Of a stretch of DNA of 64,000 bases, positions 26,185 to 35,689 are shown one piece after another. Each line of letters begins with the position of its first letter. The stretch's first letter is position 1. Source of the DNA: Lottia gigantea (lineage: Eukaryota; Mollusca; Gastropoda; Lottiidae); assembly GCF_000327385.1 (NCBI RefSeq), contig NW_008707778.1, forward strand, positions 322,941-386,940. The letters run 5' to 3'. The position numbers and the translations under genes are program-made. The notes beneath the pieces were generated by a model. The model saw only the letters and a list, made by a program, of their open reading frames with translations, ran no database searches and was not told the DNA's origin.

Positions 26185-26400
26185 ATGTATTATAATGAAA
26201 ACGATTCGTCAAGCACTCACAGTTCATCTCATTCTGAAGACGAAGAAGATGAATACGAAATGTTTGGGGGTGTGGTGGGCTACCCGTTTGAGCCAGTTAG
26301 GCGTCCTCGGGAAGGGGTGACTGACAGTGAAAGGCCAAACCAGGACGATGACACTGCCGAAATCATGAAAATGGAGATCGATTGGGAAATAAATTTATAA
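26185..26400 (+). CDS. Small acidic protein or first exon, possible P2X7-ballast-type protein
   Basis: An open frame of 71 codons from ATG 26185 (an out-of-frame ATG lies at 26171, and the frame itself is open from 26173). It begins MYYNENDSS, then a serine/histidine stretch, an acidic run EDEEDEYE, then GYPFEPVRRPREG. Many invertebrate proteins with the cysteine-rich P2X7 intracellular (ballast) domain have an N terminus of this style: an acidic/serine run, then Y.FEP.R, then an NTDWC motif. Here only IDWE is reached before the stop and no cysteine domain follows, so it is either a fragment or an exon spliced earlier, for example at the GTGACT at 26317. GC content is higher than its surroundings, and the upstream AATGTGGCGG is YY1-like. 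Function unknown; the family link is a weak inference. Confidence 0.35.
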   Translation: MYYNENDSSSTHSSSHSEDEEDEYEMFGGVVGYPFEPVRRPREGVTDSERPNQDDDTAEIMKMEIDWEINL

Positions 26401-27305
26401 TGACTGGTTCGTAGCGTTCTTTTTGTATTAAAAATCGCCCGCTTCAAAATATTCATATCTTCTCTCGATGAAAACCTTTACAGAATTAAAATATCTTAAT
26501 TAGTCTTTGAGATATTCCATGATGAATGGGGTAATAGTGGAGAAATATGGTCGTTATTTGTATGATTTCTTCACACTCATTTTATAAGTGATATACGGAA
26601 CAAGTCGTTATAAGATTACAACTATTATATAATACATGTAACTTAATTATAATTTATTTTAAAGACAATAGGTAATTTTCATAACATCACGAGTTCCTAC
26701 ATTCCCAAATCTGAATTGGTAAAACACACACATCGGATAGGCCTACCAATTAATGATAAAGCGAAAGTAGACCTTCTGATCAAATAATTAAAATAATATG
26801 AAACTACCCGCTCAAAATATACTTTAAATTAAGAAATGATAGTTTTTCGCTTTTGTTACGCTTCAAAGGTGTTCAGAAATAGCCGCCATTACCACCGTTT
26901 TATGCTGGAAAATTGATATTTCACCTTTTTGGCTAAGTTTAAATGCCGATTTTTTTAGTATTAATTAAAACTATGAACCTATAATATATTTCTAATGTGG
27001 TCTCATATGCGAATCGAATTTTAAAACACTTTTCTGGCTATGTCAGCTTTCCAATTTAGAATATTTTCTATAAAAATAAAGAGTTGAAGTGAAATAAATA
27101 ACAGACTGAGAGTTATCAGTCAGCGCCTTGAAGTCAGCCCTTTTCAGTTGTACGAATTTGACCCATACGGGGTCTTTTGGAAAGCTGTGTTAACTGTTTT
27201 CTTTACAGGTAAAGCTGCAAAATTGCGCGACACCGCACTTCGGCATTTTGATGTAAATATTAACGTAGCCTATCAAGGTTATGAGGTTAACGATGGTTCC
27301 AAAAA

Positions 27306-27467
27306 TGACGTCATGTGGTCATGTGATTAATACGACGCAATGGCGGACTGTTTTTGGAAACAAACGGGAATTAAACACAAATCGTCTTTGTTTTACTTAT
27401 ACATGTATCTTAATTATCGATTATAAGATTGGAATTGGATACAATAGGATATATAGAAACATTCACG
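27306..27467 (+). promoter_or_regulatory. Promoter-like cluster: CRE, twin E-boxes, YY1-like start
   Basis: TGACGTCA at 27306-27313 (a perfect CRE) runs straight into two TCATGTG words (27311-27330), followed by CAATGGCGGAC, a YY1-type initiator, near 27339-27349. CACG followed by GTAGGT near 27467 could be a donor ending a short plus-strand first exon. No protein-coding continuation was found. Confidence 0.3.
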
Positions 27468-28424
27468 GTAGGTGTCAAGTGGCCCATAATTGACTTTCCA
27501 TACACTTTAACGATAGTAGTTCCTCTTTCATAAAAATTGCAGACAGGATTAGCTACTTATAAAAAGTGATAGTTAGCTGAATTGAAATCTATCAACTCTA
27601 CATGCACTGCTGAAGCAAAAAGGTTTCTAGCCATACACATTTGACATTCAAAGAAAACTCAAAGAGGATTGAGGCAAAAAGTCTTTGATAAGCGGATTTT
27701 GGTTCATTGTCCCATCGTTAACAACTGGAGAATTTTCTAGCCCATTAACAATGTTGGAGCTTTGAAAGCTTGTGGTATCATTTGAGCTAAAAATACTGAT
27801 CTGTGAGAATCAATGTTAATGTAAGTCCTTGATTATTGTTCTGGTAATTTTAACACCTTCAACCTTGGTGTTCATGCTTTGAATAAAATGTCAATGCATA
27901 ATTATCAATTTACTTTTTTTTTTATTTAGTATTGAATACATTTTAAGGAAATCAAAAACATGTCTTTATTGTAGACAATTGCGGCCACTGATAAAATGTA
28001 AATTTCAGTTCTTAAGTTGCTCACAAATTAGAAAAAAAGTGTGAAATATCAACTCTAGCTCAGAAGTCCCAATGTCTAGTAATTTTTGACAAACTGAAAA
28101 AGCCACTAATAAAATAAACTTGGCCTAATAACAGTGATGGGGGCAATAAATATTGATACCTATTCATTCTTTAGACACTGACACATGTCATATTGACAAT
28201 AATAGACTAGCCCTAACTAACACCCCTTCTCTATCTCTTGACATAGACTTACCCAAGTTAACACTGGCATGTGCCACACTCATCCAAGGTTCATGTAGTA
28301 CCATCTTTAGCCCTCAAATCAGATGTATCTGCTCAAATTATCATGGCATGACATTTCACCAATATAAATCAATTAATTGTTCTTATTATCTCATTCAACT
28401 TTTCAATCCTGGTTCCCTTTGTCA

Positions 28425-28500
28425 GTGATGCAGGCTGAAGGGACTGACACTAAAAAAGCATCTAATCCTACAGATGAGACAAAACGAGGCTCTGTGTTCT
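28425..28500 (+). mobile_element. SINE family S1 middle fragment
   Basis: GTCAGTGATGCAGGCTGAAG, ACTAAAAAAGCATCTAATCC and GAGACAAAACGAGGCTCTGT match the S1 segment at 53036-53115 in the same orientation. Confidence 0.7.
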
Positions 28501-29604
28501 TACAAAAATCACAAACTTTCATTCTGTTTTTATTAGCTTTTATTTTTAATATAGCCACTTCACTTAGGGTCTAAGACAGCATTCTTTACATACCACATTG
28601 GTCATTCCATGGGCAATAACTGTCTTCTGATTTTTGCCAATCATTTTGAGAATTGTTTAAATACTACTTATCAGATAGAAGGCCTATGGGGAGTTGTGGC
28701 TTGTCTCTTAGTTGAACAGAGTAGGACCAAAATCAGGGATCCCTGTGAGGAACGAAAAAAATAAAGGAAATGGATACTAGTACTGTAAGTCTTAGAATGT
28801 CTTTGCATTGATGAAAATATAAAAATGAACACACATTATGTCTTCAAAATTTGTTTTTACAGAGGATAATTTGATGGCAAAATTTGTGACTTTTTTGGGT
28901 TGAAACTTCTAGGGGAGAAATGTGTTTCTTTTCAATGTAAAGTAAACATTTACTATGTTGAGGCTAACATTCCAATTCTCCTCAACAATAAGTTCAAAAA
29001 ACTTTTATAATAGGCAGGTCCGACATAGTCTATATGCCTCATATTTTAATTCCTTATTTCAGACATCAATACAAAACAGGTATAAAATTAAAAAGTATGC
29101 ACCGGTACTCTAAGGAAAACATTTCAGATTACACAATAAAGTTAGTTCAAATTTAAACCCTTACATTGATGCCCTACAGTAGTCAAGGTGCTAAAAAAAT
29201 ATAAATTAATCCAATACAAAAACCTTTGTTTACACTTAAGGTCCTTTTCTAGAGAAAATGACCTAATTAATCTTCAGAGTCAAGTGTGAAACAACCTACA
29301 TTGTAACGAACCGACTCATCAGCGTCTGATATAGCCTACCTTAATGGAAATTATCGCGATTTCAAACCCTGCGATGATTAATGCTGAATATTGAATCTCT
29401 TGACAGTTAAAAATATTTTTTTTTAAAAGATCCGAAGCTCACAATCTCCAAAAACTTCATCGGAATCCATTTTGAACACCGATATCCCCCGGCTCAACAA
29501 GCAGTGAAGCCAAAACAACAAAAAATATCAAAACATGCAAAGTTTAGGTCGCGTTCGGCATAGGCAAATTTGACTAAAATGCTAAAAAAGTTATTTATAA
29601 ATAT

Positions 29605-29745
29605 ACTGACCGAAAAGTAGGCCTTGAAGACCACTTTCATCCACGAAAAAAACTCTTCCAGCTTCTAAAATATCTTTTGTCTACAACAACTCCGTCCTCC
29701 GATTCAAAATCCAAAATGGCGTTGCATCAGACTACGCATGCGTAA
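29605..29745 (-). promoter_or_regulatory. CTNNB1: Candidate promoter and non-coding first exon of beta-catenin
   Basis: CpG-richer island in AT-rich DNA. ACGCATGCGT (29734-29743) is an NRF-1-like palindrome and AAAATGGCG (29713-29721) a YY1-type initiator. Reading leftwards on the minus strand, transcript from about 29715 would reach TTTTCG followed by GTCAGT (donor 29610-29605). It is the best candidate for the upstream exon demanded by the acceptor at 16421, but this link is inference. Confidence 0.4.
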
Positions 29746-30827
29746 GGAAGGGCACCTGTTGACCAATTTACTGAAAAATACCAACACGTACTCGTAAGAA
29801 AATAGTTCGTGTTGAATTTTTAAAATTTCAAATCATGATAAAAGTGAATATTCCCAAGTCTTTTTAGTGCATTAACTTAACTTTTCTGTCAAAATTTATA
29901 ATTTTATCAATTGACAATTTATATCTTTTTTAATGTTAAAGTCCCAATAAGATATTCATACGCTATGATTTGACAGTTTGGAATGTCAACATTATTCAGC
30001 ATGACACAAATGTAAAACTCGTGCATTTTACCTGATTTGTGATTGAACTCATCTCAAAACACTACGCCACCCTTGTTTTGACAATCACACAAACAATTTT
30101 GAAAACTTCATCATTTTGATTGGGGTTTGAATTCCTTCATATATACTTTACTTGAAGAAATGGCGACAATTCCACATAAACCTTGCCTTGTTAACAATGA
30201 CAGAGCCATTAAGAAAGGCCTAGTAAGATCAATTTTAAATTTCGAGAGAATATTTCCTTTCTTGGTCACTTGAATTTAATGTTAATGTTAAATTTCGAGA
30301 GAATATTTCTTTACTTGGTTTCTTCACTTCAAAAATTTATCACGAAAATGTCTCCCGACAGAGTTGCAAATTAATAGAAAAAAAGAGTAGGCTTTGATAC
30401 TACCAGAGAGTACTCTCTGATACTACCCCATTGCACACTGCATGAGGTAATTCAGCAATTAGGCAATGGAAAGTAGACAGTGGAACTTCCATTTCAAATT
30501 TTTAAAACAAAAAAACCAAACCGTCAATCCGTTTAGATTCATTCATTAAATGACTGTGGTCCGATCGTAACGGTATAGTTATCCCCCTTTACTAACTAAA
30601 TAATATCCAGGAACCTTTCGCATCACCCTCGTTGTTTATTACGACTAATATTGCGATTGAATGGAAACAGAGATCGAAAATTGATTCATATTCAACTTTT
30701 TTTGTATGTAGGTCTAGATTTTTCGATGCGCGCTACATCTTTGGGTGACTGCATTTGATGACGAGTGTTGTAAGAAACCCACCGACAAAAACACTAAACG
30801 TAATCTCTCTCTTTCTCTCTCTGTCAG

Positions 30828-31690
30828 GTGTCCTATATCAGCCTAGATGTCAGCCACGATATCAGCCTACATGCCAGTCAATATGTCAGCCTAGATGTTA
30901 GGCAAGATGTCAGCCTAGAAATCAGCCAAGATGTAAGCCTAATGTCAGTCTAGGTATCAGCCTAGATATCAGCCAAGATGTAAGCTTAGATAACAACCTT
31001 GTGGTCAGCCGATATATCAGCCTACATATCAGCCAAGGCGTCAGCCTAAAGTCAGTCTAGATGTCAGCCTAGAAATATATATATCTGCCTAGATGTCAGC
31101 CAAGATTCAAGCATAGATGTCAGCCTAGGTGTCAATAACCAACCTGTCGTCTTGCATATCAGCCTAGATATCAGATAAGATGTCAGCCTACACATGTCAG
31201 TCTGTATATCAGTTAATATGCCAGCCAAGATATGTCAGCCTAGATATAAGCCAAGATGTCAGGTAAGATGTAAGCCAAGATAACAACCTTGTGGTCAGCC
31301 GAAATGCCTACACATCTGCCAAGACGTCAGCCTAATGTCATTTTAGATGTCAGCCTAGATATCAACTAAGATGTCGTCTTGGAAACCGCCAAGATATGTC
31401 AGCCTAGATATCAGCCAAGATGTCTGGTAAGATGTAAGCCAAGATAACAACCCTGTGGTCAGCCGATATGCCTACATATCTGCAAAGACGTCAGCCTAAT
31501 GTCAGTCTAGATGTCAGCCTAGATATCAACTAAGATGTCGTCATGGAAACCGCCTAGATATCAGCTAAGATGTCAGCCTAGAAACGCCAGTCTGTATATC
31601 AGATAAGATGTCAGCCTAGACCTGTCAGCCTAGATATCAGCCAAGATGTCAGCCTTGGTGTCAGGTAAGATAGTCAAGATGTCAGCCAAA
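30828..31690. repeat. 12-bp minisatellite with higher-order structure
   Basis: About 70 variants of a 12-base unit of the form TCAGCCTAGATG / TCAGCCAAGATA, with 11- and 14-base slips. A longer block (TAACAACC, GTGGTCAGCCGA, GTCAGCCTAATGTCA, CAACTAAGATGTCGTC, GGAAACCGCC) recurs exactly 164 bases apart (31281 and 31445), with an older copy at 30991. Confidence 0.92.
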
Positions 31691-31959
31691 AAATTAGCGT
31701 GGATTTTCTCTGACTTCAATCAGACCTCAAGATAAGTGTCTGTGCCCAATATCCATTGCGGATGGCATCCCTGTAGGCCTACAAATAAAAGGGATTCGTT
31801 GCAAAGGGCCTACCATTGACAAAGTCAAGCGAATCTCTCCATATGTATGAAACGAAGAAACAAAAGGTACCGGTACAGCAAATTATCCAAAAGACAATGC
31901 TTTCTCTACAGAGTTGGTCTAGGCACAGCTGCTAGGCTAGGCCTAGGCCTGTAGGCTAA

Positions 31960-32325
31960 CATCTTTAAAGTCATAATGTCAAGCTAAAATTCGTCTAATA
32001 CCTTGACTGTTGCTTAATCAGCCACCTGTGTTGTATCACGGAAGTTTTAAATGCAGCGAATTGTTTGAATTGTACGCAACCGAATATAGCCATGAACAGT
32101 CCTCGATTAGGCCTAAGCACTTAAGGCCTATCATAGACTATATCTGTCGAGGGCTTTTGATTGGCTTAGGCCTATTCGCCAACCTAGACCTGCAATCCAA
32201 TCGAATTGCTGCATTTTCAAATTTCTGTAGGCTATCAAGAAAGGTAGGCTACGGATATTGCAATCAAGGTAGCCTATTACGCCGAGCCATAGACCGTAGC
32301 ATAATAACTTGACATTGTGAAGATT
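31960..32325. mobile_element. Long-TIR MITE, diverged copy
   Basis: Left ATGTCAAGCTAAAATTCG, then ACCTTGACTGTTGC and GTTGTATCACGGAAG. Right CAATCCAATCGAATTGCTGC and ATAACTTGACATTGTGAAGA. The same family as 43998-44281. AGGCCT words are unusually frequent around it (31920-32450). Confidence 0.65.
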
Positions 32326-32620
32326 AGGCCTCTATGCTTATTATTTAGTAGCCTAATAATAACATTGTGAAGATAAGACCAAATGGGCTGAGACTTTTTT
32401 CAAATCAGCATTAGGCTAGCCTAATAGCCTAGCCATAGAACTTAAGATCTAGGCTATAAAACCTACAGATAGTTCATTCCATTTTGATGCTGTTATAATT
32501 TTAATGATATAGTGCACGATGTTTATGTTTTTCACTTCAAAGCCATTTAAATTCCAACCTACTGCCAGAAGCTATAATAATTTCTCGCTTCCATTCATAA
32601 CGACTCCTTTCGTTGCTATA

Positions 32621-32768
32621 TGACGTCATAACAACAATGGTGGTCGAGGGAAAATGGCTCCTTGAGGCTTTTCATGCAGTTTTTCATCATTTTTTTTCCT
32701 TTTATTTCGCAAGAAAACTGTCATTCATGATTTCTTACGGTCAATGACAAATTATTTCTCGAGATTGA
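32621..32768 (+). promoter_or_regulatory. Promoter-like cluster with perfect CRE
   Basis: TGACGTCA at 32621-32628, followed by AACAATGGTGG and GAAAATGGCTCC (YY1-type) within 35 bases, then a GACGTAAGC donor-like site near 32766. A 34-codon frame from ATG 32637 has no recognisable homology. It may be a first exon, but no partner exon was found. Confidence 0.25.
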
Positions 32769-33132
32769 CGTAAGCTGGCCGGGTTAGTCACATATTTACC
32801 ATGCTGCAAGGCTGAAAAGACGTGTTTATAATTAGTCACTTCACAAATTCAGCTGCTTTCAGGTTATTCACTCAATGTTTTTGTTTTCTCGTCTGTTTTG
32901 TTTGACTCCCACAATTTGCGTCATTGACTTTTCGTTCGAGGTTACGAATAGGACTTCGACACCTTAAAAGTCGCGGTTTAGGACATAATATGTCCCTTGG
33001 GTTCATGCAAGGTCACGTAGGGGTCAGTTTATGCAAGGCATGGATCAAACGGAACCTATTCCAAAAAAATTTTCAAGTTAGTATGTTGAATTTTCAAGTT
33101 AAGACATTCCCTTCCCCTACTTTTTTTTCAGG

Positions 33133-33160
33133 GATGGGTGGGAGGGGGGGGGGGGGGGGG
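33133..33160 (+). other. Guanine run with quadruplex potential
   Basis: GGGATGGGTGGGAG followed by an uninterrupted G run of about 17 bases, in otherwise AT-rich DNA. It can form a G-quadruplex on the plus strand. The exact run length may be an assembly estimate. Confidence 0.6.
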
Positions 33161-33930
33161 CATCATATAGCCTATATTGTCCATTAAAGACAATTAACCT
33201 GGACGTCATGAATATTCACTTCATTCAATCAATTGACCACTCTACATGACTCAAATCCCTCTCCTCTGGAGGCTGGATACTTATTAAGTTGAACCTGGTT
33301 GAAAAGTAGGTCGTGAAACACTGCCAGTTAGTCATAATATTTGTATTGTCATGGTGTATCCAAATCGCAATAATTGTTTCACAATGTGTCTCGAAGCCAT
33401 TCTAGACAAACACGACAGTAGGTGGATATTGCGATGTTTATCTGTAATAATGGAGTTGAAATGATGGGCTTCTGCATGTTCCTTCAGTACGATGGTGTAC
33501 GAATTTTGTCATAAATATGGGTGTTCTTTACAAGACGTCATTTGTTTCATAAACTTCGCACAAGTGATCGTGATCGTTGGTTCTGATCCCTGTCAGCATG
33601 TGAAAGTATGGGTACTCTGAATAAGTACATTACAATTCCATTCGACCCAGCTGCAAATCGGTACAGATAATCCGGCAAAGATCAATGCCAAGAGGTGTGG
33701 CTAAAGTTCAGATGAAAAAAGGAACCTTTTTATCCTTGTACAATAAACTTGTTTGTTTCTTTTTATACGCCTGGGGCGTACATTGTCGTCACCCATGTCC
33801 GTCCGTCCACAATTGCTCGTAAACACTCTACAAGGCACGATTCTTGACTGATTTTGACAAAACTTGGTATGGTTGTTTGTAATCACCCAAGGATGAGCCC
33901 TATTGAAAATCAGAAAAATCGAAAAATATT

Positions 33931-35056
33931 TGGTAATGAGATAAGTCTATTAATTATGTGAAAATTAGTTAGTCATTAGTATGATTTTAGTTGAAAAGAC
34001 ACACAAACAAACATACACTGCATGTTATATAATATACTGTATATAGCCATGGCACCAGTCCTGAAATAAGTATTCTCTGAAATCTAACTTAGAAATCGAT
34101 TAATTCATTGATAGAACATGATACATTTATATTAAGAAATCTATGCTCCTAGGATGAATGGACATTGTTCAATGGTTCAAGTCTACCGTGAAAGAGGAAA
34201 TTGCTAAGATTTTGATTTCTTTTGTAAGCTACAACCAAACGTTTTGTGGGTCTTCTTTTCTCAAAATGTCTGAAAGCGTGTCATTCTTAATTTTTCGAAG
34301 AAACCTTTTGGAATAACCCCTCTCCCTTAATTTGTCAAAAACTAGTTTACAAGCGGATTCAAAATCAGCCTGTTGGGTGCAAATTCTATGAAATCTTAGA
34401 ATTTGAGATTTAATTATTCCAGAAAATGTGTGGAACGAGCTTTTGTATAAAAGTTGGTGGGTATCAGTTTCCTTAAAAAATACTTTAATGTCTAATTTTT
34501 TGGAAGAAAGAAAGTTGTTGCCTTTGAACACCGTGGTGTCCAAAAAATCCATGCTGTTTTCGTTGATATTTGCTGTCAATTTCACAGAAGGGTGGTGGTT
34601 GTTTAAAATTTCGAAATATTCCCAGAAATGTTCTAGAGTATCGGACCAAATGATAAAAATATCGTCAAGAAACCGCCCATAAAATAAAGGTTTAAACGGT
34701 GAGATATTTTCTATCTCCCTCTCCCACTCGGCCATAAAAATATTCGCATAACTAGGGGCAAATCGTTTGCCCATAGCAGTTCCAGATGTTTGTAAATATA
34801 TTTTTCCATTAAAAAAGAAGTCATTGCGCGTTAAACATAGTTCAAGTAAATCTAAAATCTCTGTATCAGGTCGATCAGAACATGGATATCGAACAAATGC
34901 CTTACGGACGGCGTCAAGACCAACATTGTTGTCAATGTTGGTATACATACTGGTTACGTCCAAAGAAATGAAATACGCGATTTCGGGAATGTCCACTTTC
35001 TTGATATTTTCAACAAAATCGGCTGTGTCTTTCAGATAAGAAGGGTGTTTGCATGC
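33931..35056 (-). mobile_element. Penelope-like retroelement fragment
   Basis: Non-LTR, non-viral retroelement of the Penelope-like class, minus strand, inserted in the core array of the HINE-like element. Only the reverse transcriptase part and about 300 bases beyond it remain; the 5' part of the element is absent. Nearly the same 57 bases of HINE core (TGTTTGTAATCACCCAAGG onward) border both sides, at 33873-33930 and 35060-35116. Confidence 0.85.
34229..35056 (-). pseudogene. Penelope-like reverse transcriptase, truncated
   Basis: RNA-dependent DNA polymerase of a Penelope-like element. The frame is open from the junction at about 35056 (ACKHPSYLKDTADFVENI, typical of the region before motif A). 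The match to a GTG at 34996 is not a true start. Motif A: FISLDVTSMYTNI. Motif B: GTAMGKRFAPSYANIFM. Motif C: GRFLDDIFIIW, with the catalytic DD intact. Then FLDTTVFKG, KETDTHQLLYKSSFH and QILRFHRICTQQADF, a set diagnostic for this class. The frame closes at 34229, before any GIY-YIG nuclease domain, so about 275 residues of a usual protein of more than 600 remain. No internal stop is seen, so it is either young or was shortened at insertion. Confidence 0.9.
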
Positions 35057-35689
35057 TAGTGTTTGTTATCACCCAAGGATGAACCCTATTGAAAATCACA
35101 AAAATCAACAATATTTAGTATGAGTTATTGCCCTTGTTCTTGAAAACGCGTTCAATTCTTAGCTTGTAAACGCTCTAGAAGGTTCAATTATTGACAGATA
35201 TTGACGAAACTTGGTGTGAGCGTTTGTTGTCACCTAAGGATGAACCCTATATCGAAATCGAAAAATATTTATTATGAGTTATTGCCCTTGTTCTTGAAAA
35301 CGCGTTAAATTTTTAGCTCGTAAACACTCTAGAAGGCACAATTCTTGATAGATTTTGATGAAACTGAGTGTGAATGTTCGTAATCACTCACCTATTGAAA
35401 ATCAGAAGAATCTAAAATATTTAGTATGAGTTATTGTCCTTGTTCTTGAAAACTCGTTTAATTTTTAGCTCGTAAACACTCTAGAAGGCGCGATTCTTGA
35501 CGGATTTTGATGAAACTTGGCATGAGTGTTTGTTATCACTCCTAAAGAGTTCTAAAGAAGTGTATGACTGAAGGTTGAATATTTCATACTGGTGATTGTT
35601 ACTGTACTGCTAAATATTTTTATTCAAAATCAAAGCTGCCAGTGGGCGTATATTACCTTGCCTGGCAAGCTATCTTTTCTTTTATTTTT

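Larger units (their letters stand above)
16422..29610 (-). other. Presumed first intron of beta-catenin
   Basis: No coding exon with recognisable homology lies between the acceptor at 16421 and the candidate first exon near 29.6 kb. It holds repeats listed separately plus long stretches (about 17.7-19.2, 20.0-21.6, 24.4-25.4 and 27.5-28.4 kb) in which I see only AT-rich sequence. The intron's upper limit rests on the first-exon candidate, which is unproven. Confidence 0.45.
33763..35677 (+). mobile_element. HINE/pearl-like element with a nested retroelement
   Basis: Left end TATACGCCTGGGGCGTACA, then TTGTCGTCACCCATGTCCGT. Cores start at GTAAAC near 33820, 35166, 35320 and 35472, so the unit is about 153 bases. 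Right end CAGTGGGCGTATATTACCTT then GCCTGGCAAGCTATCTTTT. The element has no gene of its own. The overall plan (unique left end, tandem core of 150-160 bases, unique right end with a small hairpin) is that of bivalve pearl elements and other Helentron-associated repeats. A Penelope-like fragment fills 33931-35056. Confidence 0.75.

Noticed and set aside
34428-35039. Two plus-strand frames of 84 and 90 codons
   Set aside because: Antisense shadows of the Penelope-like reverse transcriptase.
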